Assembly: GCA_944384905.1 (NCBI GenBank)
Contig: CALWVE010000002.1
Location: 1 to 64,000, forward strand
From: an uncultured Clostridia bacterium
GTDB taxonomy: Bacteria > Bacillota > Clostridia > Oscillospirales > Acutalibacteraceae
Reading direction: 5' to 3'
Length of the DNA stretch: 64,000 nucleotides
Shown here: one piece after another, positions 53,674-63,140 of the stretch
How positions within the stretch are numbered: position 1 is the stretch's first letter
How the letters are laid out: every line of letters starts with the position of its first letter
Position numbers and translations under genes: made by a program
Notes under the pieces: generated by a model
Told to the model about the DNA's origin: nothing
Seen by the model: only the letters and a program-made list of their open reading frames with translations
Database searches by the model: none

Positions 53674-56367
53674 TCAGCGCAGAGCGGCCATCGATTCCTC
53701 GATCAGGCGTACCTGGGCGGTCAGCTTTTCCGCATTGGCGCGCACACCGTCTACAACGGCCTGCGGCGCTTTGGATGTGAACTTTTCGTTGTTCAGTTTG
53801 GCGTTGGCAGAAGCCAGCTGCTTGTTGCAGTTATCCAGCTCTTTCTGCAAACGCTCGAGTTCCGCGGCGCGATCCACCAGATCATCCATCGGGATATACA
53901 CCTTGGCGCCGGTGGAAACGATCGTCACGGCTCCGTCGATGGAGAATGCTTCGCCGATGGTTACATCGGAAGCGTAAGCCAGACGCAGCAGGAACGACTT
54001 GCCGGCTTCAAACGCGGCGGCGTCATCGGTTGCGATATAAACGTGAGCCTTTCTCGAAGGCGGTACATTCATGTCGCTGCGGCGGGCGCGGATGGCACGA
54101 ATGCAATCCATGACCTTCTGCATTTCGGCGGCGTCACGGGTGAAGCACATGGCTTCGTCGTATTTCGGATACTCCGCCACGATCAGTGCGTCGCCTTCGT
54201 GCGGAATCGTCTGCCAGATTTCTTCCGTGATATACGGCATAAACGGATGCAGCAGGCGCATGGCGCGTTCGAGCACCCACACCAGCACATGGCGGGCACG
54301 GTCGGCGTCGGCTTCGTCGCTGCCGTTCATGCGCACCTTGGCCAGTTCGATATACCAGTCGCACAGGTCGTCCCAGATAAAGTCATACAGCTTGGAAACG
54401 GCAATACCCAGCTCGAAACGTTCCATGTTGTCCGTCACTTCTTTGGTAACGGCATTCAGGCGATCGAGAATCCAGCGGTCGTCCATAGCGAGCGTATCGG
54501 GCAGCTTGCAGGCGACGTCGTGGCCTTCGATATTCATCAGGATAAAGCGGGCCGCGTTCCAAATCTTATTGGCAAAGTTACGGCTCGATTCCGTTTTTTC
54601 CGTGGAATAACGGGTATCGTTGCCGGGGCTGATACCCGTGAGCAGCGTAAAGCGCAGTGCGTCGGCGCCGTAGGTCGCGATAATTTCCAGCGGATCGATA
54701 CCGTTGCCCAGCGATTTACTCATCTTGCGGCCCTGCGCGTCGCGCACCAGGCCGTGGAACAGCACCGTTTTAAACGGCACCTGATCGGTATGCTCCAAAC
54801 CGGAGAAGATCATGCGGGCCACCCAGAAGAAGATAATATCGTAGCCCGTAACCAGCGTATCGGTGGGATAGAAATAGCGCAGATCTTCCGTGTTATCCGG
54901 CCAGCCGAGTGTGGAGAACGGCCACAGAGCGGACGAGAACCACGTATCGAGCGTATCCTCATCCTGATGCAGTTTGCCGCCGCACTTGGGGCAGACCGTG
55001 GGATCTTCCTTGGAAACGATCATCTCGCCGCAGTCGTCGCAGTACCACGCCGGGATGCGATGGCCCCACCACAGCTGACGGGAAATACACCAGTCGCGGA
55101 TGTTTTCCATCCAGTCGTAATAAATCTTGTTCATGCGCTCCGGGATCAGGCGCACACGGCCATCACGCACACAGTCGATAGCCGGGCCGGCGAGCGGCTC
55201 CATTTTCACAAACCACTGACGGGACACCATCGGTTCGATGGTGGTATGGCAGCGGTAGCAGGTGCCCACTTCGTGCTGCAGCGGTTCCACGGATTTGAGG
55301 AAGCCGCCTGCTTCCAGATCGGCCACAATCGCCTTGCGGGCTTCTACCGTGGTCATGCCGGCGTATTTGCCGCAGTCGAGCACTTCGGGCTCTCCGGCGG
55401 CGGCGCGTCCGCTGGCAAACAGTTCATCGGCAGCGGCCTTTTCGGCGGCGCCTGTCATATGGCCGTCATAAGTGAACACGCGCACGATCGGCAGATCATG
55501 GCGCTTGCCGACTTCGTAGTCGTTCGGGTCATGCGCAGGCGTAATTTTCACCACGCCGGTTCCCTTTTCCATATCGGCGTGCTCGTCGCACACGATCGGG
55601 ATTTCTTTATTCAGCAGCGGCAGAATCACATGGCAGCCGTGCAGATGCGTATAGCGCGGGTCTTCCGGATTGATGGCTACGGCCGTATCGCCCAGCATGG
55701 TTTCCGGACGGGTGGTGGCCAGCTCCAGGAATTCCCCGGTTTCTTTTACGGGGTAGAGCAGATGCCAGAAATGGCCGTTCTGCGTTTCGTAATCTACTTC
55801 GGCGTCGGAAATGGAGGTGTTGCAATGCGGACACCAGTTGACCATACGGTTGCCGCGGTAAATAAGTCCCTTTTCATAGAGGTTGACAAACACTTCGCGA
55901 ACCGCGCGGGAGCAGCCTTCGTCCAGTGTGAAGCGTTCGCGTTCCCAGTCGCAGGAAGAGCCCAGCTTTTTGAGCTGTTCCACAATGCGGCCGCCGTACT
56001 GACGCTTCCAATCCCAGGCGCGCTTCAAAAAGCCTTCGCGGCCGAGGTCTTCTTTCGTGATGCCTTCTTTACGCATAGCTTCCACGATCTTGGCTTCGGT
56101 AGCAATGGAAGCATGGTCCGTACCCGGCAGCCACAGGGCCGAATAACCCTGCATACGGCGGAAGCGGATGATCGAATCCTGAATGGTTTCATCAAGCGCA
56201 TGGCCCATATGCAGCTGACCGGTGATGTTCGGAGGCGGAATCACGATGGTATACGGTTTCTTTTCCGGATCGGCTTCGGCGTGAAAATAATTTCCCTGCA
56301 TCCAGAAATCATAAATTCGGTCTTCCACCTCACGCGGGTCATACGTTTTGGCAAGTTCTTTGCTCAT
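53674..56367 (-). CDS. valS: Valyl-tRNA synthetase
   Basis: An 897-residue class I aminoacyl-tRNA synthetase. HIGH-type motif PPPNITGQLHMGHALDETI is near residue 45, followed by the editing domain with ATTRPETMLGDTAVA. Zinc-type cysteines lie in YCDDCGEM and CPKCGGK. The KMSKS motif is in GRKMSKSLGNGIDP near residue 520. A C-terminal coiled-coil arm with LERLQKELDNCNKQLASA closes the protein. ATG 56367 lacks an ordinary nearby ribosome site; see findings. Controlled by a T-box leader. Confidence 0.97.
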   Translation of the reverse strand: MSKELAKTYDPREVEDRIYDFWMQGNYFHAEADPEKKPYTIVIPPPNITGQLHMGHALDETIQDSIIRFRRMQGYSALWLPGTDHASIATEAKIVEAMRKEGITKEDLGREGFLKRAWDWKRQYGGRIVEQLKKLGSSCDWERERFTLDEGCSRAVREVFVNLYEKGLIYRGNRMVNWCPHCNTSISDAEVDYETQNGHFWHLLYPVKETGEFLELATTRPETMLGDTAVAINPEDPRYTHLHGCHVILPLLNKEIPIVCDEHADMEKGTGVVKITPAHDPNDYEVGKRHDLPIVRVFTYDGHMTGAAEKAAADELFASGRAAAGEPEVLDCGKYAGMTTVEARKAIVADLEAGGFLKSVEPLQHEVGTCYRCHTTIEPMVSRQWFVKMEPLAGPAIDCVRDGRVRLIPERMNKIYYDWMENIRDWCISRQLWWGHRIPAWYCDDCGEMIVSKEDPTVCPKCGGKLHQDEDTLDTWFSSALWPFSTLGWPDNTEDLRYFYPTDTLVTGYDIIFFWVARMIFSGLEHTDQVPFKTVLFHGLVRDAQGRKMSKSLGNGIDPLEIIATYGADALRFTLLTGISPGNDTRYSTEKTESSRNFANKIWNAARFILMNIEGHDVACKLPDTLAMDDRWILDRLNAVTKEVTDNMERFELGIAVSKLYDFIWDDLCDWYIELAKVRMNGSDEADADRARHVLVWVLERAMRLLHPFMPYITEEIWQTIPHEGDALIVAEYPKYDEAMCFTRDAAEMQKVMDCIRAIRARRSDMNVPPSRKAHVYIATDDAAAFEAGKSFLLRLAYASDVTIGEAFSIDGAVTIVSTGAKVYIPMDDLVDRAAELERLQKELDNCNKQLASANAKLNNEKFTSKAPQAVVDGVRANAEKLTAQVRLIEESMAALR

Positions 56368-56462
56368 GCCAACGGGGCAGGCCGGTTTTCCGGCAAACCC
56401 CTTCCCCCTTTCAAAATAAAATACACATAGCTGTTATCCGTTCGTATACAACCAGACAAATA

Positions 56463-56495
56463 AAAAAAGTCCTAAAGCGAAAAACGCTTTAGGAC
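56463..56495 (-). terminator. T-box-controlled terminator of valS
   Basis: Perfect 11-bp stem with a TTTTT loop followed by TTTTTTT; alternative to the antiterminator that uses the T-box sequence. Confidence 0.92.
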
Positions 56496-56740
56496 GGAAT
56501 AAACCGCGGTACCACCTAAATTCGGGAAACTCCCGCACTCGGGCTACCGGACAAAACCGGTACGCAGCCCCTTAACGCGGGGCAAACGGCGGATTCTACA
56601 GTCCCAAAACGGGACATTCTTTCCGCGGCTCAGGGGCGACTTTCCACAGAATCCCGGCGGGAACCTTTCACCTTGTGTTCCCTCTCTGAAGCCGTTGCCG
56701 CTGTGTACTCTCCCCGTCTGTGCCTGGCTGTATTGAATTC
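56469..56740 (-). ncRNA. T-box riboswitch (valine) of valS
   Basis: On the minus strand the leader has an AGTA-type loop strand (GAGAGTACACAG) facing CTGTGGAAAGTCGCCCC. The specifier codon reads GTC (56640-56638), a Val codon preceded by the usual GAA. The conserved T-box AGGTGGTACCGCGG is at 56517-56504. A terminator GTCCTAAAGCG / CGCTTTAGGAC with T run follows at 56495-56463. Uncharged tRNA-Val should favour antitermination. This explains the 435-bp gap between valS and the MATE gene. Confidence 0.93.
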
Positions 56741-56746
56741 TTTGTC

Positions 56747-56775
56747 ATTATAAATTGTTCGGCAAAGAATGTCAA
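56747..56775 (-). promoter_or_regulatory. valS promoter
   Basis: Minus-strand TTGACA (56775-56770), 17 bp, TATAAT (56752-56747): both boxes are consensus. Confidence 0.93.
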
Positions 56776-56802
56776 GTCCGGGTGAGAAGTTTCTGCTGTT
56801 TT

Positions 56803-58128
56803 TCAGTAATGATAGCGCTTTTTGTTACCGGCCAAAAACAACATAGCCACAACAAAAGCCAGCATTTCGGCCGTGACGATCGAAAGCCAGATTCCGTTGA
56901 TACCCAGAATCAGCGGCAGCAGCAAAACCGAGGCGATCTGAAACAAGCAGGTACGCAAGAAAGAAATAGCCGCCGAAACAAATCCGTTGTTGAGCGCGGT
57001 AAAAAAGGCCGAAGAAAAAATCGCCACCCCCGCAAACAGGAACGAAAACGAATAGATTTTAAAACCTTCTAATGTTAAAGCGAGCAGAGCCTCATCATAA
57101 CCCACAAAAAATACGGAAAGCGGATAAGCCAACACCTCGGCCGCCAAACACATGAACACCGAAAAAGATCCGATAATCATAAAGCTCTTGCGCAAAAGGC
57201 TTTTCAGTTCCGCATGATTCTGCGCGCCAAAATGGAAGCTGACAATCGGCGCCATACCCACAGAGTAGCCCAGAAAAGCCGCTATGAAAATCATGCTGAC
57301 ATACATCAGCACGCCGTAAGCCGCAACGCCGTCTTCTCCTGCATAGCGCATCAGTTGAACATTATAAAGCATGCTGACAATCGACATGGAAATATTCGAC
57401 ATCAATTCCGACGAGCCATTAAGCGAGGCCCGGATGAGCGCTTTTGAGTCAAAAGATGTTTTGGTCAGCCACAGCGAACCGGAACGGCGAAAACCGAAAT
57501 AGAGCAGCGGAAGCACGCCGCCCACAACCTGGCTGAGCGCTGTAGCAGCCGCGGCTCCTTCAACGCCCCATTGGAACACGGCGACAAACAAGGCATCGAG
57601 TAGCATATTGGTCACCCCGGCGGCAACCGTAACCCACAAACCCAGTTTCGGCTTTTCCGCCGTTACGAAAAAGCTTTGAAATTCATATTGCAGCATAAAA
57701 GCGGGAATGGCCACCAGAATAATCCGGCCGTACCGCACACAGTATTCCAGCATCTCCCCTTCGGCGCCCAGCACAGCCGCAACGGGGCGCAGCAGAAGAA
57801 TGCCCAAAACAGACAGCACAACGCCGCTGATAATCGTGGTATAAACAAAAAGTGAAAACTGCCGGCGGGCACGCAGCAAATCTCCTTCACCCATCGTTTT
57901 GGCAATCAAAGCGCTGCCGCCTGTGCCGAACATAAAACCGAATCCGCCGAGAATCATCAAAAACGGCATGATGAAATTCACGGCGGCAAACGGCGTTTTC
58001 CCCACGAAATTCGAAACGAAAAAGCCGTCTACCACACCGTAAATCGATGTAAAGATCATCATCATAATCGACGGAAGCGTAAAACGAAATAATTTGCGAT
58101 AATCAAAGTGATCGGAAAGCTGAATCAT
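56803..58128 (-). CDS. MATE-family efflux transporter
   Basis: A 441-residue inner-membrane transporter with twelve hydrophobic segments in two halves. It shows the start FRFTLPSIMMMIFTSIYGVVDGFFVSNFVG and GTGGSALIAKTMGEGD (first half), then VSFHFGAQNHAELKSLLRKS (second half). ATG 58128 overlaps the MarR stop by 4 bases (ATGA) and follows GGAGGATGGAAC. Coupling to a MarR regulator suggests an inducible drug or metabolite exporter. Confidence 0.93.
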   Translation of the reverse strand: MIQLSDHFDYRKLFRFTLPSIMMMIFTSIYGVVDGFFVSNFVGKTPFAAVNFIMPFLMILGGFGFMFGTGGSALIAKTMGEGDLLRARRQFSLFVYTTIISGVVLSVLGILLLRPVAAVLGAEGEMLEYCVRYGRIILVAIPAFMLQYEFQSFFVTAEKPKLGLWVTVAAGVTNMLLDALFVAVFQWGVEGAAAATALSQVVGGVLPLLYFGFRRSGSLWLTKTSFDSKALIRASLNGSSELMSNISMSIVSMLYNVQLMRYAGEDGVAAYGVLMYVSMIFIAAFLGYSVGMAPIVSFHFGAQNHAELKSLLRKSFMIIGSFSVFMCLAAEVLAYPLSVFFVGYDEALLALTLEGFKIYSFSFLFAGVAIFSSAFFTALNNGFVSAAISFLRTCLFQIASVLLLPLILGINGIWLSIVTAEMLAFVVAMLFLAGNKKRYHY

Positions 58129-58589
58129 GTTCCATCCTCCTCTTTCTTTTCCAAGCGGTCAATTTTCTCATTAAATTGATCCAGAAAACGTTTCATCAGC
58201 GACACATAAATTTCCTGATCTTCTTTTGACCAGGAATCCAAAATTTCATTTTCAATTTCGATCAGCCGCAGTACGGTTTGCTGCGCCAGGCTTTTTCCCA
58301 AAGGCGTCAGGTAAATCATTTTCTTTTTAAGCCCAAACGGCTTGAGGTAAAGAATTCCTTCCGATTCTAATTTACGCAAAGCCGAATTGATCGTCTGCTT
58401 GCTGATTCCCAAAAGCCGCGTAACTTCTGTTAACGGGCAAGGTTCGCCGTAATTGCAAACCGCATAAAGAATTTGCATGGCGCTATCGGAAATTCCCATC
58501 TTTTTAGCCGCATCATGATAGGCCGCATCAATTTCCGCTGTGAGATAATTGATGCGCTGCAAACTGGTAACTGCTCTTTCTACGCTCAT
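58125..58589 (-). CDS. MarR-family transcriptional regulator
   Basis: A 154-residue winged-helix regulator: SDSAMQILYAVCNYGEPCPL, TEVTRLLGISKQTINSALRKL, then the wing LKPFGLKKKMIYLTPLGKSL. ATG 58589 has GGAGG 5 nt upstream; an upstream in-frame ATG at 58601 overlaps the ribosome site. A perfect palindrome lies between its promoter and start codon, so autorepression together with the coupled MATE gene is likely. Confidence 0.93.
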   Translation of the reverse strand: MSVERAVTSLQRINYLTAEIDAAYHDAAKKMGISDSAMQILYAVCNYGEPCPLTEVTRLLGISKQTINSALRKLESEGILYLKPFGLKKKMIYLTPLGKSLAQQTVLRLIEIENEILDSWSKEDQEIYVSLMKRFLDQFNEKIDRLEKKEEDGT

Positions 58590-58602
58590 ACAGACCTCCA
58601 TT

Positions 58603-58657
58603 TAGTACGAAATCGTACTATTTTCTTAATTTTATCATATTTTCGCTTTTTTGTCAA
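58603..58657 (-). promoter_or_regulatory. MarR-MATE promoter and palindromic operator
   Basis: Minus-strand TTGACA (58657-58652), 17 bp, TAAAAT (58634-58629). Just downstream lies the perfect palindrome TAGTACGA-AA-TCGTACTA (58603-58620), at the expected transcription start. This is a typical MarR dimer site. Confidence 0.88.
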
Positions 58658-58680
58658 TTAGGCAAACGTGCGACAAAAAC

Positions 58681-58792
58681 TTGACATTCAAAAAACAGCA
58701 GTTATAATTAAAACTGTTCTGTTTATAACCAACTGGATTTATGCAGAAAAAAGCCTCCTCTGTGTTGCACAGCCTTTCGGATATGCTATAAT
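58681..58792 (+). promoter_or_regulatory. Two tandem promoters of the alpha-galactosidase gene
   Basis: P1: TTGACA (58681-58686), 16 bp, TATAAT (58703-58708). P2: TTGCAC (58765-58770), 16 bp, TATAAT (58787-58792). P2 lies about 33 bp before the start codon. P1 may give a 110-nt leader. Confidence 0.7.
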
Positions 58793-58824
58793 GAACGCAA
58801 GGCTGTAAAAGGGGAGGAAGCAAC

Positions 58825-60729
58825 ATGAACTGCACATACAGCAACAACTTACTCACGGTAGAAAACGACGCGATCCGGCGAACGATCCGATTTGAAAACG
58901 GCGTGCCGGTTCAAAGCACACTGCTCAACAAAACATCCGGACTCACCTGGGAAAGCGACCCGCGTTTCCCGGTATTTTCGATCCGCGGGCTGGATGTATC
59001 GGGCGCGCGCATTTCCGCGCTTGCAAACGGCGTTTTGCTCGAAACACCTACCTGCGATGTACGCTGGGAATTTTCCATACCGGAAAATCTTCCGTTTGTG
59101 GAAAGCACATTATTCCTGCGCGGCACGCTAAAGCAGCCGCAGGAAGTTTCTGACGTTGCAGATGAAAACGGCGTGGAACTAGCCGGGCGCAAATCTGTTT
59201 TAACGTACAGCTACGCCGACAGTTTCGGAAGCCAGAGCGAAAATCTTTCGCTTCGGGTTGTGGAACTGCACGACCAGACAGACTACACCAATACGCTGGT
59301 TCAGACAACGGATGTGGAACTCTACTTCCGCGAGCGCGCCGCCTATAACGGCCAGATTTTCATGATCGGCGACCGCATGACAAACGAAACCTGCATTGCG
59401 GCGAAACTATCCCCCTGCCACGATGCGCAATATGCGCAGGAAGGCTCCGATTTCCGCTCGGACGGAAACGGATCGATCCGCCTGTGCTCCCCGGGGATTG
59501 ACGCCGCTTGTGTATCGAAAGATACCTGGACGCCGGCTTATACTTGTGTGTTGGGCCTCTGCCCCACGCCGGAACGCGAAGCCGTTTTCCGCCGCTGGTA
59601 TGCATCCGGTATGCCGGAAGAACCGCTGTACATCATCTCCAACACCTGGGGCGACCGAAATCAGGACAAATGCATCTGTGAATCGTTTATGCTGCGGGAA
59701 ATCGAATGTGCCGCACAGCTGGGCGTAGACGTGGTACAGATCGACGACGGCTGGGAACACGGCATCACCCAAAATTCCGCGCTGCACAGCGGCGGTGTGT
59801 GGTCGGGCGGATACCGGGCGTTTGATCCCGATTTCTGGGCCGTTGACCGCACCAAATTCCCGGGCGGACTCGAACCCGTTTTGGAAGCCGCCAAAACAAA
59901 CGGTCTTCGGATGGGACTCTGGTTTTCGCCGGACGCCGCCAACGATTATGAAAATTACCGCCTGGATGTGGAAACGCTGTGTGATTTCTTCGAGAAAGAC
60001 GACATCGCGTATTTCAAATTCGACGGCATGAATGTGGAAAACCGCAGAGCCGAACAAAATGTAGCCGAACTGATCACCGGTCTGGCCAAGCGTTCAAACG
60101 GCAAAATCGTGGTCAATATGGATATTACAGCCGGGCGTCGGATGGGCTACCTGCTGCACCGCGGCCTGGGCGATCTGTTTGTGGAAAATCGCTACACCGA
60201 CTGGAAAAATTATTATCCACACACTACGCTCCACAATCTCTGGCAGCTGGCGCATTATATTCCGGCCAGCCGGATGCTGTTTGAAGTATTAAACCTTCGC
60301 CGAAACGCACAGCTTTATACTTCCTGCCTGGCCCCGTCCGCTTATGATATCGACTATGCCTTTGCAAGCGTCATGGCGGCGCGTCCGCTGATCTGGATGG
60401 AAATGAGCAGCCTGTGCGAAGAAGATATCGGCCGCTTGCAGACGATTATCGCCGCCTACAAAACAGTTCGCGACGACTTTGGGGATGTGGAGCCGATCGG
60501 CGAATGCCCCACAGGTTTTTCCATGACAGGCTTCCGCATTCACGGAAAAAAACAGAACTATCTGATTTTGCTGCGTGAGAATACACAGCAAAGCACGCTC
60601 AAGCAGGAAGCATCTGAACCCCCACTTGTCCTGCGCAAAATTCTGGCAACAAACGATCCAGACGCCGGCATGAATCCGCCGTCTTTATCACAACCCCGCT
60701 GTTATCTGTTTGGTATTCTGAACGAATAA
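58825..60729 (+). CDS. GH36-type alpha-galactosidase
   Basis: A 634-residue cytosolic glycoside hydrolase with no signal peptide. A beta-sandwich N-terminal domain (residues 1-240) precedes a TIM barrel. Barrel motifs are IISNTWGDRNQD, VDVVQIDDGWEHG near residue 307, LRMGLWFSPDAAND, and IAYFKFDGMNVENRR. The Asp of KFDGMN (near 402) is in the GH36 nucleophile position. The acid/base may be an Asp near RPLIWMEMSSL, which I cannot fix by eye. ATG 58825 follows GGGGAGG. It probably releases galactose from raffinose-type or other alpha-galactosides. A MATE gene follows after 42 bp. Confidence 0.85.
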   Translation: MNCTYSNNLLTVENDAIRRTIRFENGVPVQSTLLNKTSGLTWESDPRFPVFSIRGLDVSGARISALANGVLLETPTCDVRWEFSIPENLPFVESTLFLRGTLKQPQEVSDVADENGVELAGRKSVLTYSYADSFGSQSENLSLRVVELHDQTDYTNTLVQTTDVELYFRERAAYNGQIFMIGDRMTNETCIAAKLSPCHDAQYAQEGSDFRSDGNGSIRLCSPGIDAACVSKDTWTPAYTCVLGLCPTPEREAVFRRWYASGMPEEPLYIISNTWGDRNQDKCICESFMLREIECAAQLGVDVVQIDDGWEHGITQNSALHSGGVWSGGYRAFDPDFWAVDRTKFPGGLEPVLEAAKTNGLRMGLWFSPDAANDYENYRLDVETLCDFFEKDDIAYFKFDGMNVENRRAEQNVAELITGLAKRSNGKIVVNMDITAGRRMGYLLHRGLGDLFVENRYTDWKNYYPHTTLHNLWQLAHYIPASRMLFEVLNLRRNAQLYTSCLAPSAYDIDYAFASVMAARPLIWMEMSSLCEEDIGRLQTIIAAYKTVRDDFGDVEPIGECPTGFSMTGFRIHGKKQNYLILLRENTQQSTLKQEASEPPLVLRKILATNDPDAGMNPPSLSQPRCYLFGILNE

Positions 60730-60771
60730 CCACACAGAAACAATAGATTCAAAGTTCAAAGGAGGCCATTT

Positions 60772-62133
60772 ATGGCAGGCTCAGAAGAAAAACTTGGCAC
60801 AGAAAAATTGGGAAAACTCATTCTTTCCATGGGTATTCCCACCTTGATCGCGCAGGTCATCAACCTGCTTTACAACATTGTAGACCGCATGTACATCGGT
60901 CATATTGAAGGCGTTGGCGCAACTGCGCTGACCGGCGTGGGCCTCACCCTGCCCATCATTATGATTATTACGGCGTTCAGCAGTTTTGTCGGAGCGGGCG
61001 GCGCGCCTTTGGCCTCCATCGCCCTGGGGCAGGGCAATAAAAAGCGGGCCGAAACCATCCTTTCCAATGGTTTTGTTATGCTGTGTGTGATCGCAGCCAT
61101 TCTGATGATTGTTTTCTACGCCATCGAAAAGCCGTTCCTGTATTTAATCGGCGCCAGCGACGTAACCTATCCCTACGCCAAAGAATACCTGGATATTTAT
61201 CTTATCGGTACATTGTTCGTGCAGCTGGTTATGGGCCTGAACCCGTTTATCACGGCACAGGGCAAATCGAAAATCGCTATGCTCTCTGTGTTGATTGGCG
61301 CCGTAATCAATATCGGGCTCGACCCCGTATTCATTTTCGGGCTGAATATGGGCGTGCGCGGCGCGGCACTGGCTACGATTCTTTCCCAGTTTGTCAGCGC
61401 GCTGTGGACCATTTATTTCCTGATCTCCAAAAAGACTTCTCTTAGAATCCAGCCGAAATATTTTAAACTCGATTGGCGCATTATCGGACTGGTTGCCGGC
61501 CTGGGCATTTCCCCGTTTATTATGCAGAGTACAGAAAGCCTCATCACAATTGTGCTCAGCTCCGGTTTGCAGCGTTATGGCGGTGATTTGTATGTCGGCT
61601 CGCTGACGATTCTCCAAAGCATCATGCAGATGGTGAATGTCCCGATCACCGGCTTTACGCAGGGCGTACAGCCGATCGTCAGCTATAACTTCGGTGCGGG
61701 AAATCTCGACCGTGTGCGCAAAACCTATCGCATCGTCATCCTGACGACCTTCCTGATGTCGGGCATCGTTACGCTCACCGTTATGATCTGGCCCGGCATG
61801 TATGCTTCGATGTTTACCAGCAGTGCCGAACTGATCGCGCTCTCCGAAAAAGTTATGCCGATCTTCATGGCCGGTATGCTGATCTTCGGTATCCAGATGG
61901 GCTGCCAGAACACCTTCATGGGTTTGGGTCAAGCCAAAATTTCGCTGTTCCTGGCTTTGCTGCGCAAGGTGATTTTGCTGGTTCCGTTCGCCATCATCTT
62001 CCCGATGGTCACCAACAACGTGATGAGCATTTACTACGCCGAATGCACGGCGGACATTATTGCCGCAGTGGTTTGCGGAACGGTATTTGCTTTGCAGATC
62101 AAAAAGATTCTGGCCCGCGGCCCGGCTCGCTAA
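60772..62133 (+). CDS. MATE-family efflux transporter, second copy
   Basis: A 453-residue twelve-span transporter, start LILSMGIPTLIAQVINLLYN. The first-half motif is GAGGAPLASIALGQGNKKRAE and the second-half motif TGFTQGVQPIVSYNFGAGNL. ATG 60772 follows AAAGGAGGCCATTT. Downstream of the galactosidase and probably co-transcribed. It is only distantly similar to the MATE protein at 56803-58128, and no regulator is attached. Confidence 0.93.
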   Translation: MAGSEEKLGTEKLGKLILSMGIPTLIAQVINLLYNIVDRMYIGHIEGVGATALTGVGLTLPIIMIITAFSSFVGAGGAPLASIALGQGNKKRAETILSNGFVMLCVIAAILMIVFYAIEKPFLYLIGASDVTYPYAKEYLDIYLIGTLFVQLVMGLNPFITAQGKSKIAMLSVLIGAVINIGLDPVFIFGLNMGVRGAALATILSQFVSALWTIYFLISKKTSLRIQPKYFKLDWRIIGLVAGLGISPFIMQSTESLITIVLSSGLQRYGGDLYVGSLTILQSIMQMVNVPITGFTQGVQPIVSYNFGAGNLDRVRKTYRIVILTTFLMSGIVTLTVMIWPGMYASMFTSSAELIALSEKVMPIFMAGMLIFGIQMGCQNTFMGLGQAKISLFLALLRKVILLVPFAIIFPMVTNNVMSIYYAECTADIIAAVVCGTVFALQIKKILARGPAR

Positions 62134-62143
62134 ATCAATCAAA

Positions 62144-62184
62144 AAAAAAGCAGCTCCGACACACGTTCGGAGCTGCTTTTTTAT
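62144..62184. terminator. Bidirectional terminator between MATE and proC genes
   Basis: Perfect stem AGCAGCTCCGA / TCGGAGCTGCT with a 7-base loop, A/T tracts on both sides, between convergent genes. Confidence 0.9.
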
Positions 62185-62192
62185 TTAGCTGC

Positions 62193-63005
62193 TTATTTTC
62201 CGCGTTCCACGGCCTTGATAACAGCCGTAAAAGCGGTGTTGCGGAACCCGGCTTCTTCCAGCGCTTTCACGCCTTCGATGGTGGTTCCCGCCGGGGAGCA
62301 AACTTCGTCTTTCAGCTGGCCGGGATGTTTACCGGTTTCCAATACCATAGCAGCAGCGCCCTGCACGGCGGCAGCGGCCAGTTCGATCGCCTGTTTGCGC
62401 GGGACACCGGCCATCACGCCGCCGTCGGAAAGCGCTTCAATAAACAGATAGGCAAACGCCGGCGTACAGCCGCTCAGCGTTCCGGCAGCATTCATCTGCG
62501 ATTCCGGAATCGTTTCAAAACGGCCGGCAGCGGCAAAAATTTCTTTCAGCGTTTCGATTTCGGGCAGATAGCGTTCATCGGCCACGCTGCAAAGTACGAT
62601 TCCTTTGCCGATGGATACAGGCGTATTTGGCATGGTACGCACAACCGGAAGTTCATCCGGGGAAACGCCCAGTGTTTCATAATAAAATTCCGTTTTCAGC
62701 ATGGCGGCTACCGTCACCAGCACGCGGCGTTCCCCACGTGCCAGGCAGGCTTTGAGCGTTTCGCGGATTTCTTCCAGCACGCCCTGCATCATCTGCGGTT
62801 TAACGCACAGCATAATCATTTCAGCCTGTGAAACGGCTTCTTTGTTATCGGCGCAAACCGTCATACCATGTACGGCGGCAAAAGCTTCCGCTTTGGCACG
62901 GGTTCGGTTTGTAAGCAAAATATCAGACGGATTCATGGTTTTGGCGGCAGCAAGCGCCATGGCCTGCCCCATGTTGCCGCAGCCGATAAAAGCAATTTTT
63001 TTCAT
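62193..63005 (-). CDS. proC: Pyrroline-5-carboxylate reductase
   Basis: A 270-residue NAD(P)H-dependent enzyme for the last step of proline synthesis. The N-terminal Rossmann motif is IAFIGCGNMGQAMALA. VVRTMPNTPVSIGKG and the C-terminal domain with GCTPAFAYLFIEALSDGGV and PAGTTIEGVKALEE are diagnostic. ATG 63005 is the conserved start, with AGGA close upstream. Monocistronic. Confidence 0.96.
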   Translation of the reverse strand: MKKIAFIGCGNMGQAMALAAAKTMNPSDILLTNRTRAKAEAFAAVHGMTVCADNKEAVSQAEMIMLCVKPQMMQGVLEEIRETLKACLARGERRVLVTVAAMLKTEFYYETLGVSPDELPVVRTMPNTPVSIGKGIVLCSVADERYLPEIETLKEIFAAAGRFETIPESQMNAAGTLSGCTPAFAYLFIEALSDGGVMAGVPRKQAIELAAAAVQGAAAMVLETGKHPGQLKDEVCSPAGTTIEGVKALEEAGFRNTAFTAVIKAVERGK

Positions 63006-63140
63006 ATTTTCCTGCACTTTCTGCCGCTTCAATCTCTGCGGCTCTCCTACGTATCTTGGCGGCAAAAAGCAGCCGCTTTTCCCACATTGTACCGCGCGGA
63101 GGTTCTTTTGGCAAGAGATATAGTTTATAAAAATAATTTC

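Noticed and set aside
53623..56430. Open frame of more than 900 codons on the plus strand opposite valS
   Set aside because: It mirrors valS codon structure, has no ribosome site and no family resemblance (His/Phe/Gly/Arg-rich). It is an antisense shadow.
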